From: Halobaculum halobium
Lineage (GTDB): Archaea > Halobacteriota > Halobacteria > Halobacteriales > Haloferacaceae
Assembly: GCF_030127145.1 (NCBI RefSeq)
Contig: NZ_CP126158.1
Coordinates: 1,612,001-1,676,000, forward strand
DNA: 64,000 nucleotides
Direction: 5' to 3'
The position numbers and the translations under genes were made by a program. The notes below the pieces were generated by a model that had not been told where the DNA came from, made no database searches, and worked only from the letters and a program-made list of their open reading frames with translations. The first letter of the stretch is position 1; each line of letters begins with the position of its first letter. Positions 42,251-51,984 of this stretch are shown here, one piece after another.

Positions 42251-42769
42251 CTACTTCCGCACGTCCAGCAGCGCGACGCGCTCGCGGATCACGTCCGCGA
42301 GCGTCCCCGCCGTCGCCGCCAACTCGGCGTCGGACACGTCGAAGTAGTCGCGGACGAGTTCCCCGTCGTACTCGCCGAGCGTGTCTGCCGGCGCCAGCAG
42401 GTCATCGACCCTCGACGCGGCCGCTCGTTCGCGCTCGCCTTTCGCGTCGCCTGCGACGGCTGCCCCGGCGGCGACGAGCACGACGACTGGGCGGTCGCCC
42501 TCGGAGACCCCCATGGTAAGCGCGCGGTCGATCTGTCGGCGCCCGGCGGCGTACAGCATGACCTCGACCCCGCGGTCGCGGGCGACGTTCTCCCCGCGGT
42601 CGATGGCGCGGTCCGCCAGCGCGAGCGCGCGTTCGAGGTGCGCGCGGTCGACGACGTAGCGGGCGTCGAACGCCTGCACGGTGCAGCCGGTCTCGGCGCC
42701 GATCGCCGTTACCTCGTCGAGAAACGCGTCGAGGTCGTCGATCTTCGCCTCGCCCTCGACGAGTCTCAC
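42251..42769 (-). CDS. cgi121: KEOPS complex subunit Cgi121
   Basis: Cgi121 binds the tRNA 3' end for the KEOPS complex that makes t6A37. The 172-residue product has the family blocks [49 protein letters not shown] and a C-terminal [10 protein letters not shown]. Its ATG overlaps the last codons of hel308 by four bases (ATGA), so it is translated from the same messenger. This pairing of hel308 and cgi121 is common in haloarchaea and may hint at a shared repair or tRNA role. Confidence 0.9.
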   Translation of the reverse strand: MRLVEGEAKIDDLDAFLDEVTAIGAETGCTVQAFDARYVVDRAHLERALALADRAIDRGENVARDRGVEVMLYAAGRRQIDRALTMGVSEGDRPVVVLVAAGAAVAGDAKGERERAAASRVDDLLAPADTLGEYDGELVRDYFDVSDAELAATAGTLADVIRERVALLDVRK

Positions 42770-45264
42770 GAGAAATCACCGAACGTGGCCTGACCGGGCT
42801 CGTCCTCGTCGCCGTCCTCGCCGGTCGTCCGACTTCCCGCGGTCGCGGCGGCCGACGCGCTCGCGTCCGTCTCGACGCCGTCCATCGAGGGGTCCTGTCG
42901 GCCGACCGCCTGGAGGACGTTCTCCGCGGTCTTCTCGCGCCCGCGGAGCGCACCGAGCACGACCGACTTGTCGGCCTCGCGCAGCTCCGCTCGGGTCTCG
43001 ATCCCGGCCTCAAACAGCCGGCGGGCGCGCTTGCGACCGACGCCGCGCACGCCCGTCAAGTCGAGCAGCTCCTCGCGGACGCCGTCCTCGACGCGCTTCT
43101 TCGCCTCCCGGACGTCAAGCACCACGTCGAGGTCGAGCTCGTTCGCCAGCTGTTCGGCCGCGCCGAGGAGCCACTCGGCGGTATCGACTTTCCCCCGGAT
43201 GTCACCGGGGCCGACGCCGTAGCGCTCGGCGATGGTGTCCTCGTCGAGTTCGCCGGCCCAGTCCTCTAGCAGCCGCGCTGTCTTGAGCGCCGCCAGCCAG
43301 TCCTCCCACGCCACGTCCTCGAACTCCGAGGGCGCCCGGCCGAGGAACTCCGGCTCGCGCTCGTAGAACTGCTCCTCGTACGTCTGGCGGTCGCCCGACT
43401 TCAGGTACAGCTGGTACATGTCGGGCGTCCGCGCGACGAGGTGGTACAGCCCCAGCGGCGTGAGCGTCGGGCGGTCGGCGTCGCCGTCGGCGGCATCGGT
43501 GTCTTCGGGCCCCCCATCGTCGCCGTCGTCAGCGCTGTCTGCGCCGTCGTCAGCGACGAGGTCGGTTCCGGTGACGAACGACGCCTCTGCGGCGTCCTCG
43601 GGGACCTCGCCGTCGCCGGCGGGCCGGGTCCGCTGGGTCGCCGTCGCGGACGCGTCGGCGGTGCCGCCCGCGTCGCCCGCGCGTTCGACGCCCTCGCGGA
43701 GGCCGTCGACGATCTCCGCCGCGGACATCGGATCGAGGTAGAGCCGCGAGACGGTGTGGCCGATGCCGGTCGCGGTGAGGGTGCCGTCCTCGCGTTCGAG
43801 GAAGTCGTTGGCCGCCAGGTACTCCAGCACGCGGTCGGTCACCTCGCCGAGCCTGGCGTCGTCGCCCGTCTGGCTCGCGTACAGCGTTCGATCCAGAAAC
43901 TCCAGCAGGCCCGCTCGGGTCGTGGCGAACCCCGAGGCGACGGTCGCGAGCACGTGCGTGCGCAGCGCCGGCTCGGCGGCGAGCTTCGAGCGGACCTCTT
44001 CGGGGTCGGCCCAGACGTACCGCTCGAACAGCTCGTCCATCGTGTCGCGGTCTTTCGCGAGGAGGAGCGCCTCGCCGTAGGGGTCGAGCCCGGGGCGGCC
44101 CGCGCGCCCCATCATCTGGTGGACCTCCAGCGTGTCCAGCGGCTGCATCCCGCCGAACTCGCCGTCGTAGCGCTTCCAGTCGCGAACGATCACGCGCCGG
44201 GCGGGCGTGTTGACGCCGGCGGCGAGGGTGGGGGTCGCGCTGATGCACTTCACGAGTCGGTCGCGAAAGGCGTCCTCGACGAGCGAGCGCTGCGTCGCCG
44301 AGAGGCCGGCGTGGTGGAACGCCGCGCCCTCGCGCACGCACTCGGCGAGGTCGTCGGAGGTGTCGGTGTCGGAGTCGTCCCGGATCTTCTTCGCTAGCTC
44401 CTCCAACTCGGCCCGCTCGTCGGGTGCGAGCCGGCTCGCAGTCACGTCCGCGAGCCGCTTGGCGGCGCCCTCGGCGTTGCGTCGGGAGTTGACGAACACG
44501 AGCGAGGAGCCGCCTCGCCCCGATACCTCCTCGTCGAGGGCGTCGGCGACGAGCGCGGCCGTCGGCTTCTGTCCCTTCCCGACGGGGACCTCGCGTTGGC
44601 TGCCGTCGTCGAAGTTGACCGCGTTGCCGTAGTGGACGCCCGTCTTCAGTTCGATGGGGCGCCAGTCGGACTCGACGAGCGCGGCGTCGAGCCACCGGGC
44701 GACTTCGCCGGCGTTGCCGACCGTCGCCGAGAGCGCGACCACCTGCAGGTCGCGGTTGATCTTCCGGAGCTTCGCGAGGGTCACTTCGAGGGTCGGCCCC
44801 CGTCCCGAGTCGTCGACGAGGTGGACCTCGTCGGCGACCACGCACGTGAGGTCGTTCACCCACGGCGCGCCGTTTCGGATGAGCGAGTCGACCTTCTCGC
44901 TCGTGGCGACGATGATGTCGCGACTGGCGAGCCACTCGCCGTCGGACTGATAGTTGCCGGTGGAGACGCCAACGTCGATCCCGAACTCCTCCCAGCGCTC
45001 GAACTCGGTTTTCTTCTCGCTGGCGAGCGCGCGCAACGGGACGATGTACAGCGCCTTCCCGCCGCGGGCGATCGCCGAAAGCATCGCCAACTCCGCGATC
45101 AGCGTCTTGCCGGAGGCGGTGGGCACCGAGGCGACGACGCTCTCGCCGTCGGCGACGCCGGCCTCCACCGCCTCGGCCTGCGGCGGATAGAACTCCTCGA
45201 TTCCCTCCGCCTCCAGCGCCTCGGGGACGCCGTCGGGCAGGGTCGAGAGATCGGAGGGTCTCAT
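42766..45264 (-). CDS. hel308: ATP-dependent DNA helicase Hel308
   Basis: A superfamily 2, Ski2-like 3'-5' helicase that unwinds lagging strands and forks in repair and restart. The 832-residue product has the Q-motif region FYPPQAEAV, Walker [13 protein letters not shown] box ADEVHLVD, motif III LSATVGN, motif [17 protein letters not shown] and motif [17 protein letters not shown] winged helix, a ratchet domain and a helix-hairpin-helix end ([29 protein letters not shown]) follow. An acidic insert (about 575-650), rich in Asp, Ala and Thr, is haloarchaeal. Start is ATG 45264; it overlaps cgi121. Confidence 0.95.
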   Translation of the reverse strand: MRPSDLSTLPDGVPEALEAEGIEEFYPPQAEAVEAGVADGESVVASVPTASGKTLIAELAMLSAIARGGKALYIVPLRALASEKKTEFERWEEFGIDVGVSTGNYQSDGEWLASRDIIVATSEKVDSLIRNGAPWVNDLTCVVADEVHLVDDSGRGPTLEVTLAKLRKINRDLQVVALSATVGNAGEVARWLDAALVESDWRPIELKTGVHYGNAVNFDDGSQREVPVGKGQKPTAALVADALDEEVSGRGGSSLVFVNSRRNAEGAAKRLADVTASRLAPDERAELEELAKKIRDDSDTDTSDDLAECVREGAAFHHAGLSATQRSLVEDAFRDRLVKCISATPTLAAGVNTPARRVIVRDWKRYDGEFGGMQPLDTLEVHQMMGRAGRPGLDPYGEALLLAKDRDTMDELFERYVWADPEEVRSKLAAEPALRTHVLATVASGFATTRAGLLEFLDRTLYASQTGDDARLGEVTDRVLEYLAANDFLEREDGTLTATGIGHTVSRLYLDPMSAAEIVDGLREGVERAGDAGGTADASATATQRTRPAGDGEVPEDAAEASFVTGTDLVADDGADSADDGDDGGPEDTDAADGDADRPTLTPLGLYHLVARTPDMYQLYLKSGDRQTYEEQFYEREPEFLGRAPSEFEDVAWEDWLAALKTARLLEDWAGELDEDTIAERYGVGPGDIRGKVDTAEWLLGAAEQLANELDLDVVLDVREAKKRVEDGVREELLDLTGVRGVGRKRARRLFEAGIETRAELREADKSVVLGALRGREKTAENVLQAVGRQDPSMDGVETDASASAAATAGSRTTGEDGDEDEPGQATFGDFS

Positions 45265-45333
45265 TACCCGAGGTAGCGGGGGTCTCGGGTTTAAGTTGTC
45301 GGAGGACGGGACGAGAACGGCTTCGGTCGGGGG

Positions 45334-46182
45334 CTACGGTTCGTGGACGTGCCCGCACTCGGGGCACTTGACCTCCTCGCCGCGAACCTCCGCGCTCGCC
45401 TCGCGCACGTCGCGCATCACCGACGAGATCTTGTCCTCGGCGGCCAGTTCCTCCTCGACGGCCAGGTCGGCGCCCTCGACCTCGAGTAGGAACTTCGCCA
45501 CCTCCGTCGACTCGTACATCACGTCGTCGAGGTCCTCGGCGGTGAAGAAGCCCGACATCGCGCCGTAGAGGAACGTCGCGCCCGCCTTGCGTACCTTCTC
45601 CTCGAAGGAGGCGCGCGCCTGGTTCACCGCCTGCGGGGTGTAGGTGTCGGTCATGAACGGGACGAGCCGGGGCAGGTTCTCGCCGATCTTCGTCATCTCG
45701 ACGCCCGTCTCCGTCCGGAAATCCGCACACAGCCGTGCGATCGCCCACTCTCGGGCGGTGACGTAGGTCCGGTCCCGGAGGAACTCATTGACGCGGTCGT
45801 ACTCCGCACGCTCCATCTTCTGGAAGCGGTCGTACTTCGCAACGTCGCCCGGCACGTCTTCGTCGGGCTCCTCGGCCGCATCGGCGCCCACGTCCGGCCC
45901 GGGAACTGATCCGGCATCGTCGCCGTTGTCGGCAGTGTCGTCCGCGATGTCGTCGTCCGTCGCACGGTCGCCCGAAGCGCCGTCGCCTGCAGTTGTGTCG
46001 TCTGCGACGTCGTCCCCCTCGGCGATGCGCCCGCTGGCTGCCGCCTCCTCGGTGGGGGTCTCGTCGGCGACCCCCTCGCCGCCGTCGGTCGCGGGTTCGT
46101 CGCTGGCCGCGCGTTCGTCGTCGGCCCCGGCCGCGTCGGCGGCAGCGTCGCCGTCGCCCCCGTGGTCCGCGTCGTCTGTCAT
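45334..46182 (-). CDS. DUF5806 family protein with acidic N-terminal region
   Basis: A 282-residue soluble protein. The first 125 residues are an Asp/Glu/Ala/Thr-rich, probably disordered tail. The conserved domain is VAKYDRFQKMERAEYDRVNEFLRDRTYVTAREWAIARLCADFRTETGVEMTKIGENLPRLVPFMTDTYTPQAVNQAR, ending CPECGHVHEP, which holds a lone CxxC plus His that might bind metal. The domain matches haloarchaeal DUF5806 and has a helical, possibly nucleic-acid-binding look. ATG 46182 was taken because earlier starts are overlapped by the Usp promoter. Confidence 0.85.
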   Translation of the reverse strand: MTDDADHGGDGDAAADAAGADDERAASDEPATDGGEGVADETPTEEAAASGRIAEGDDVADDTTAGDGASGDRATDDDIADDTADNGDDAGSVPGPDVGADAAEEPDEDVPGDVAKYDRFQKMERAEYDRVNEFLRDRTYVTAREWAIARLCADFRTETGVEMTKIGENLPRLVPFMTDTYTPQAVNQARASFEEKVRKAGATFLYGAMSGFFTAEDLDDVMYESTEVAKFLLEVEGADLAVEEELAAEDKISSVMRDVREASAEVRGEEVKCPECGHVHEP

Positions 46183-46274
46183 GGAGCCTCGTAGCCGAGC
46201 GACCGTGAAAAACCCGTCCCCACCGCGGCCGTCGACCGGCGGACGACAGCCGGACGCGACGCCCTCGGCGGCAC

Positions 46275-46284
46275 GCTTTTGTCC
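46275..46284 (+). promoter_or_regulatory. TATA-like box for the Usp/acetyltransferase pair
   Basis: GCTTTTGTCC is centred about 27 bases before ATG 46306, a leaderless arrangement. Confidence 0.45.
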
Positions 46285-46305
46285 GGTCCTCCCGACCGTC
46301 GGCGC

Positions 46306-46674
46306 ATGAAGGTACTGCTGGGCATCGGCGGGAGCGACGACTCGCTGCGCGCCCTCGAGGACACCGTCGAGCGGGCGCAGGCCGCCGGTGACGACCTCAC
46401 GGTCGCGATCGTGGAGAATCCGCGGTCCGACCGGTCGCCCGCGGCGGTCGACGATCGCGTCCGAACGGTACTCGCGGACGCGGGGATCGACGCCGACGTA
46501 CGGCGGGTCGAGGGCGACGCGGGCAGTCAGCTCGTCGCCATCGCCGAGGACGAGGATTTCGACATGATCGCGATCGGCGGGGGGCAGACCAGCCCGATGG
46601 GGAAGATCAACCTCGGAAGCATCGCACAATTCGTCCTGCTGAACTCCCACGTCTCGGTGAAACTGGTCCGATGA
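46306..46674 (+). CDS. Universal stress protein family
   Basis: A 122-residue Rossmann-like Usp protein: VLLGIGGSDDSLRALEDTVERA, DLTVAIVENP and FDMIAIGGGQTSPMGKINLGSIAQFVL, which retains the G-2x-G-9x-G(S/T) ATP-binding pattern in altered form. It overlaps the following acetyltransferase gene by four bases (ATGA), so the two are co-translated. Its role is inferred from the family only. Confidence 0.88.
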   Translation: MKVLLGIGGSDDSLRALEDTVERAQAAGDDLTVAIVENPRSDRSPAAVDDRVRTVLADAGIDADVRRVEGDAGSQLVAIAEDEDFDMIAIGGGQTSPMGKINLGSIAQFVLLNSHVSVKLVR

Positions 46675-47231
46675 ACGGCGATCGCGTCTACCCCGACGAG
46701 CCCGCCGGCCCGTTCGAGGCGCCGCCGGTGTCGTTCGCGGACCGCGAGGACCGGGACATCGAGGTCAGGCCGTATCCGCCCGCGGCCGCGGGAGAGGCCG
46801 GCGAGGACGAGTTCGAGGCGCTCGTGGAGATGTACACGGAGTTCGATCCGGCCGACCGCGCACAGGGTATCCCCCCGAGTCGGGAGTCAGACGTGCGCTC
46901 GTGGCTGGAGACGATCCTCGGCGACGACGGGTACAACGTCGTCGCGTGGGACGGCGACACCGTCGCGGGCCACGCGACGCTCGTCCCCGACGGCGACGCC
47001 TACGAGCTGGCGATCTTCGTGCTTCAGGCGTATCAGGGGGCCGGAATCGGCACCAACCTGATGGAGGCGCTGCTGGGCCACGGCGCCGCCAACGGCGTCG
47101 ACAAGGTGTGGCTCACCGTCGAGCGGTGGAACCGCGCGGCCGTCGGCCTCTACAAGAAGATCGGGTTCGAGACGAGCGACGCCGAGTCGTTCGAACTGGA
47201 GATGACGACACGACTGGTCGATCCGGCGTAG
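46671..47231 (+). CDS. GNAT family N-acetyltransferase
   Basis: A 186-residue acetyltransferase. Motif A is ELAIFVLQAYQGAGIGTNLMEALLGHGA with the QxxGIG acetyl-CoA loop, and motif B is VWLTVERWNRAAVGLYKKIGFET. The N-terminal 60 residues contain an insert PAAAGEAGEDEFEALVEMYTEFDPADRAQGIPP, which shapes substrate binding. It is coupled to the upstream Usp gene. Substrate (amine, peptide N-terminus or antibiotic) not known. Confidence 0.9.
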   Translation: MNGDRVYPDEPAGPFEAPPVSFADREDRDIEVRPYPPAAAGEAGEDEFEALVEMYTEFDPADRAQGIPPSRESDVRSWLETILGDDGYNVVAWDGDTVAGHATLVPDGDAYELAIFVLQAYQGAGIGTNLMEALLGHGAANGVDKVWLTVERWNRAAVGLYKKIGFETSDAESFELEMTTRLVDPA

Positions 47232-47317
47232 CGAGTCCGCCTTCACGCCGAGTCGAAGTTCCTCTGCGTTCCGTGCTGTCGGTCTGTTCTCGCCTGTTTC
47301 CGCCGCCGCTGTTCACG

Positions 47318-47764
47318 TCACACCGACAGCACGGGCTGGCTCGCGTACAGCAGGACGTACTCGGCTGCCTTCTCCAGCACCTCGCCGGGCTCACCCGTCA
47401 GCGGCTCGCGCGGGATGACGATGAAGTCGGCGTCGACGTCCTCGGCGGTGTCGAGGATGACCGACCCGGGGTGGGTGGTCTTGCGCTTCGTCGAGAAGCC
47501 GTACGCGATCGAACTGGACACATCGACGCCCTCCGCGTGGGCGATCTCGCGAACCGTGTCGGTGAACGCCTCGGTGTCTTCTGCGACCTCCGACTGGTCG
47601 ACGACGTCCTCCTCGATGGCGCGCACGACCTCCTCTCCGAGGACGTACACGGCGTGGACCTGCGCGTCGTACCGCTGGGCGACGGCGACGGCGTACTCGA
47701 CCGCCGTCAGTGACTCGTCGCTCCCGTCCACGGGGACCAACACGCGCTCGACGGTCAGGCTCAT
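47318..47764 (-). CDS. Universal stress protein family
   Basis: A 148-residue Usp protein: VERVLVPVDGSDESLTAVEYAVAVAQRYDAQVHAVYVL at the N-terminus and DADFIVIPREPLTGEPGEVLEKAAEYVLLYASQPVLSV at the end. The ATP loop is not the canonical GxxGxxxxxxxxxGS, so it belongs to the non-ATP-binding type or binds differently. ATG 47764 (MSLTVERVLVPVDGSDES) starts the fold directly. It is convergent with the acetyltransferase gene and unlike the Usp at 46306 in sequence. Confidence 0.9.
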   Translation of the reverse strand: MSLTVERVLVPVDGSDESLTAVEYAVAVAQRYDAQVHAVYVLGEEVVRAIEEDVVDQSEVAEDTEAFTDTVREIAHAEGVDVSSSIAYGFSTKRKTTHPGSVILDTAEDVDADFIVIPREPLTGEPGEVLEKAAEYVLLYASQPVLSV

Positions 47765-47882
47765 ACGGATGCCTGCGTCGGAGTGCGTGAAAGGTGTTCC
47801 CCTCGCGCGTGTCGCGATCCTCCGACGCACTGGGAGGGCTCCGGGGATCGACCCCCCGTCGATCGGCGGTCGCGTCGCCGGC

Positions 47883-49688
47883 TCACTCGAGCGCCGACAG
47901 CGAGAACTCGAAGGCGGCGACGGGCACCTCCATGTCCCGGTCGACGAGCACCTCGGGGTGGAGTTCGCCGACGACGCCGACGGCGTCGCCGTCGATCACG
48001 ACCGTGGCCACGCGTCCGGGGATGAAACTCGGGTGCTCGGTCGCGGGCGTCGAGAGGTCGACGTCGAAGTCGTCGCAGACTGCCTGCAGGCGCGCCTTCG
48101 CGTCCTCGTAGGTCGCGTCCGTGCGCGCGAGCACGGCGGCGACGCGGTGGTCCTCGGCGACGCGGGTGTTCTCCTCGTCGTCGCGGTGTGCCACGAAGCC
48201 CACTTCCGCGAGATCCTGCGGGTAGCTCCGGTGGGTGTTGTTCTCCAGCACCTGCACCAGCGAGGGGAGCACCCACGTCCGCAGTTGGGTGTAGTCCTCG
48301 CTGTACGGGCTGGTGATCTCCGCGCGCGGCTCGGAACCGAGCGGCGCGTCCGCGAGATCCGCGCCCGCCTCGCGCTCGTCGAGCCGCAACCGGTCGTAGT
48401 TCTCCGCGGCCGCGGTCATGTGGAAGTTCAGCATGTCCTCGAAGCCGAGGCCGATCAGGCTCGTGCGCACCGCCCGCTCCAGCCGGGAGCGCTCGTGGCG
48501 CCCGCCGATGGTGCCGATGTCGGGGTACGTGGGTTCCAGCTCGTTGAACCCGTAGGCGCGCCCGACGTCGTCGACGAGGTCGAGCGGGTGGAGCACGTCG
48601 ACGCGGTACGGCGGGATCGTCACGTCGTAGACGGTCTCCGATTCGCCCAGACTGTAGGCGGCGTCGAGCCCCGAGCGCTCGAACAGGTCGACGACTTCGT
48701 CGCGCTCCAACTCGACGCCGAGCATCGTCTCGATTCGGTCGTGCGTGACGGACTTCTCGTCGGTGTCGAGATCCGGTCGGATCAGGTCGGGGCCGTACTC
48801 GTCGGGGTACGTCGCGCCGTCTTGGTACCTGACTTGCACCTCCTCGACGGTGCCGCCGCGGGCGGAGAGCGCATAACAGAGGATGACGCACATCTTGTCG
48901 ATGGTCCACTGGTCGGTCCCGGTCAGCTCGATGAACAGGTCGCGGGACTCCGCGTCGACTTCCGTGCGCTTCCCGTTGATCACCGGCGGGAACGAGAACA
49001 GGCCGAGTTCGTCGTAGATCGCGGGATATCGGTCAAGATCCGCGACGAGATCGGCGTATTTCTCGCCCGTGTCGTGCTCGGCCAACACGTCCGCGGGCGT
49101 CAGCTCGGCGTTCGCGTCCAGCGGGACGAACCGGTCGCCTGCGGGCTCGACCCCGCGGTAGGTGATGGTCTTCTCGGTCGCGGCGAGATCCGCGGAGGCG
49201 GCGTCGATGGTGCCGGAGGGTTCGCTCTCCTCGGTGAGCGCCTGTCCCTTCAGCATCGTCAGGTCGTGGACGCCGATCGCGCCCTTCGCGCGACCGCGCC
49301 CCATCGTCGCGTGCAGCTTCTCCTGCAGTTGGATCAGCGACTCCAGGCCGGACTCGCCGAGTTCGACGCCGCGGACGACCGCGCCGGTGACGTACGGCCG
49401 CTCCTCGGGCACCGAGGGGTCGACTTCGATGGTCCAGTCGGCGTCGTTCGTGTTCGGGACGTACACGCCGCGGTCGGCGCCGTACTGGTAGCGCAGCGAG
49501 CGCGCGACGCCCTCGACCGACAGCCGGTCGAGGCGATCGGGGCCGAACTCGAACTGGAGCAGGCCGTCGTCGGTGTCTCCCTCGTACTCCAACCCGAGCG
49601 CGAACAGGTCCTGTTTGAACTCCTCGTCGCTCTTCTCCTCGCCGGTCAATCCTCGAAGCTCGTCCGTGTCGATGTCGACGACTGGCAT
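47883..49688 (-). CDS. pheT: Phenylalanyl-tRNA synthetase beta subunit
   Basis: The 601-residue beta subunit of the heterotetrameric synthetase. Blocks visible: VVDIDTDELRGLTGEEKSDEEFKQDLFALGLEYEG, YVTGAVVRGVE, GRGRAKGAIGVHD, the B5 DNA-binding-like domain, VLHPLDLVDDVGRAYGFNELEPTYP and the catalytic-like core LVDREMEV... region. It has the shorter archaeal/eukaryotic layout, without the bacterial N-terminal B1 expansion. It shares a base with the pheS stop (start at 49688), so pheST is one operon in the usual order. Confidence 0.95.
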   Translation of the reverse strand: MPVVDIDTDELRGLTGEEKSDEEFKQDLFALGLEYEGDTDDGLLQFEFGPDRLDRLSVEGVARSLRYQYGADRGVYVPNTNDADWTIEVDPSVPEERPYVTGAVVRGVELGESGLESLIQLQEKLHATMGRGRAKGAIGVHDLTMLKGQALTEESEPSGTIDAASADLAATEKTITYRGVEPAGDRFVPLDANAELTPADVLAEHDTGEKYADLVADLDRYPAIYDELGLFSFPPVINGKRTEVDAESRDLFIELTGTDQWTIDKMCVILCYALSARGGTVEEVQVRYQDGATYPDEYGPDLIRPDLDTDEKSVTHDRIETMLGVELERDEVVDLFERSGLDAAYSLGESETVYDVTIPPYRVDVLHPLDLVDDVGRAYGFNELEPTYPDIGTIGGRHERSRLERAVRTSLIGLGFEDMLNFHMTAAAENYDRLRLDEREAGADLADAPLGSEPRAEITSPYSEDYTQLRTWVLPSLVQVLENNTHRSYPQDLAEVGFVAHRDDEENTRVAEDHRVAAVLARTDATYEDAKARLQAVCDDFDVDLSTPATEHPSFIPGRVATVVIDGDAVGVVGELHPEVLVDRDMEVPVAAFEFSLSALE

Positions 49689-51184
49689 CAGTAGGTCACC
49701 TCCGCGTTCCGCAGGAACTCAAGATCCGCGAGTGTGCCGTGCAGGTCGCGGATGTCCTCCGCGCCCGTCGTGAGCATGGCGAGCCGTTCGAGCGCGAGCC
49801 CCCACGCCATCACGTCACAGTCGATCCCGAGCGGTTCGAGCACCTCGTCGCGGAACATGCCCGAGTTCCCGATCTCGATCTCCTCGCCCGTCTCGGGATG
49901 CTCGCCGAACAGCTCGAAGCTCGGCTCCGTATAGGGGTTGTAGTGCGGCTTGAACCGGATCTCCTCGATGCCGAACTGGCGGTAGAACTCCTCGAACGTG
50001 CCCATCAGATCGCGCACTGAGAGGTCCTCGGCCATCACCCACCCCTCGATCTGGTAGAACTCAAGCAGGTGTGTCGCGTCGAGGGTGTCGTTGCGGTACG
50101 CCTTCTGCACCGAGAAGTACCGCTTGGGCGGGTCGATGTCGGCGTTCGCGTACCCCGACAGGTAGCGCATCGACAGCGACGTGGTGTGCCCGCGCAGCGC
50201 GACGGCGCGCGCGAAGTCCTCGGACCACGGCGAGTGATAGCCGTCGCCGTCCTCGCCGACGCCGTTCCGGTGGGCGGTCTCGACGCGGTCGACGAGTCCC
50301 TCGGGGAGGTCGGCCACGGGCGGCACGTCCAGCGCGAACCGGTCCCAGTGGGTCCGCGCCGGGTGGTCCTGCGGCATGAACAGGCAGTCGTTGATCCAGA
50401 AGTCCGCGTCGGCGTGCGGGCCGTCCATCTCCTGGAACCCCATGCCGACGAGCACGTCCTTCACGCGCTCGGACATGCCGCGGAGCACGTGCTCGCGGCC
50501 GCCCTCGACGGCCGGGGCGTCGGCCTCGACGTTGTACTCGGCGAACTCCACGTCCTCCCACTCCCCGCCGGTCAGGAGTTCCGGCGTGAGGCGGTCGACC
50601 GTCTCGGCGGCCTCGACGCCCTCCATCAACGCGGTGACGCCCTCGTCGGTGAGCGTGACCGAGCGGACGGTCCGCTCGTCGACCTCGACGAGCCCGCGAC
50701 TCTCCAGTCGATCGAGGACGTCCGCGTCGTCGACCGCGTCGCCGTCATCGACCGCGTCGAGCGCGGCGGCCTCGGCGTCGGCCTCGGGGTCGGCGTCCGC
50801 CTCGGCAGAGACCTCGCCGGAGTCGACGACGCCGTACCCCTTCCGGGCGTAGTTGGCGAGCGCGATGTCGACCTCCGGCCCCTCCAGCCCGGCGGCGCCG
50901 ACGGCCTCGCCCATCCCGATGTCCCCGCCCGCCTCGCGTGCAGCGCGGAACAGGCGGACCTCGGGCAGTCCCTCGCCGCGGTACGTCTCTCCCTCGTCGG
51001 TGAGCGCTGCCGACTCCTCGACGCGCTCCTCGACGGCGACGAGACCCTCGTCTCGGAGGTCGAAGGCGGCGCGGGTGACCGTCTCGGGTTTCAGGTCCGT
51101 CTCGCTTGCGAGCTGTTCGATCGTCTTCGCATCGGTCGCGCTGGCGGCCTCCAGCAACGCGACCTGCGCCTGTGGGAGTCGCAT
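49688..51184 (-). CDS. pheS: Phenylalanyl-tRNA synthetase alpha subunit
   Basis: The catalytic 498-residue alpha subunit. The first 200 residues are winged-helix repeats (QVALLEAASATDAKTIEQLASETDLKPETVTRAAFDLRDEGLV), typical of archaeal/eukaryotic PheS. The class II core has motif 2-like LLRYLSG region DATHLLEFYQIEGWVMAEDLSVRDLMG, FRPHYNPYTEPSFELFG, and motif 3 GLALERLAML near the C-terminus. It is immediately upstream of pheT. The ATG at 51184 lies about 32 bases after a weak GACTAACC box. Confidence 0.95.
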   Translation of the reverse strand: MRLPQAQVALLEAASATDAKTIEQLASETDLKPETVTRAAFDLRDEGLVAVEERVEESAALTDEGETYRGEGLPEVRLFRAAREAGGDIGMGEAVGAAGLEGPEVDIALANYARKGYGVVDSGEVSAEADADPEADAEAAALDAVDDGDAVDDADVLDRLESRGLVEVDERTVRSVTLTDEGVTALMEGVEAAETVDRLTPELLTGGEWEDVEFAEYNVEADAPAVEGGREHVLRGMSERVKDVLVGMGFQEMDGPHADADFWINDCLFMPQDHPARTHWDRFALDVPPVADLPEGLVDRVETAHRNGVGEDGDGYHSPWSEDFARAVALRGHTTSLSMRYLSGYANADIDPPKRYFSVQKAYRNDTLDATHLLEFYQIEGWVMAEDLSVRDLMGTFEEFYRQFGIEEIRFKPHYNPYTEPSFELFGEHPETGEEIEIGNSGMFRDEVLEPLGIDCDVMAWGLALERLAMLTTGAEDIRDLHGTLADLEFLRNAEVTY

Positions 51185-51387
51185 TCGGTTGTGTCCGTGT
51201 GCGTGTGGTCGGTGGTTAGTCGTGTCGTTCCGGTACGCGTCGTTCGGACGGGAACCGGCCGATACCCGCGCACGGCGACCCGCGTCGGTTTCACGTGGCG
51301 GCGACCGCTCGGCCGCCGCCGCGGATCCTGTCGGCTGTTACCCCACGTCGCAGCGCTACTTATGCTCGCAACCGGCGTCTACCAGCT

Positions 51388-51867
51388 ATGGACTCCTCAC
51401 GCACCGACTCCCTCAAACACGCGGCCATCGGCGCGGCTGTCTCGCTCGTGACGTTCTTTCTGCCGCTCTCGCCGGTCATCGGCGGGGGCGTCGCCGGCTA
51501 CCTCCACGGCCCCGACCGGACCGAGGGCGCGAAGGTCGGGGGACTCTCGGGCCTGCTGGCGGCGGTTCCGGGCGCGGTGCTTGTCACGCTCATCGCGTCG
51601 ATCTTCGTCATCGTCGGGCCCGGCCAGCGCTCGGCGCTCCTCGTCGCCGTCGCCGTCTTCCTCGTGGCGCTGCTGTTCACCGTCGTCTACGGCGGGGTCC
51701 TCGGCGCCGCCGGCGGCTTCGTCGGCGCGCTGCTCAACGAGGAGTTCGCCCGCCCCGTCGAGACCGACCCCGCCCGGCTCCACGGCGACGTTCGGGACGC
51801 CGAGTCCGATCTCGACTCGGAAGTGACCGAGTTCGACGAGCCGATCGACGAATCGGCGAGCGTCTGA
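51388..51867 (+). CDS. DUF5518 membrane protein
   Basis: A 159-residue protein with four to five helices: HAAIGAAVSLVTFFLPLSPVIGGGVAGYLHGPDR, KVGGLSGLLAAVPGAVLVTLIASIFVIV, SALLVAVAVFLVALLFTVVYGGVLGAAGGFVGAL, then an acidic cytoplasmic tail. The GGGxAGYL and G-rich second helix resemble haloarchaeal DUF5518. A CTTATG box about 27 bases before ATG 51388 is its likely promoter. Function unknown. Confidence 0.85.
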   Translation: MDSSRTDSLKHAAIGAAVSLVTFFLPLSPVIGGGVAGYLHGPDRTEGAKVGGLSGLLAAVPGAVLVTLIASIFVIVGPGQRSALLVAVAVFLVALLFTVVYGGVLGAAGGFVGALLNEEFARPVETDPARLHGDVRDAESDLDSEVTEFDEPIDESASV

Positions 51868-51950
51868 TCGGCCGGGTCGACACCCGGTTCCCGACCGCCT
51901 GCTCACTCGGGAGCCCGTTCACTCGAGAGCCTGCCCGCGGGCTCTTCTGG

Positions 51951-51965
51951 CTTTTTCCGCTTTTT
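51951..51965 (+). terminator. T-tract terminator downstream of the DUF5518 gene
   Basis: Two five-T tracts (51952-51956, 51961-51965) follow a short GAGCC/GGCTC stem at about 51927-51944. This is about 85 bases after the DUF5518 stop and fits an archaeal T-rich terminator. Confidence 0.5.
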
Positions 51966-51984
51966 CATCCACCCGAGAGGCCAC

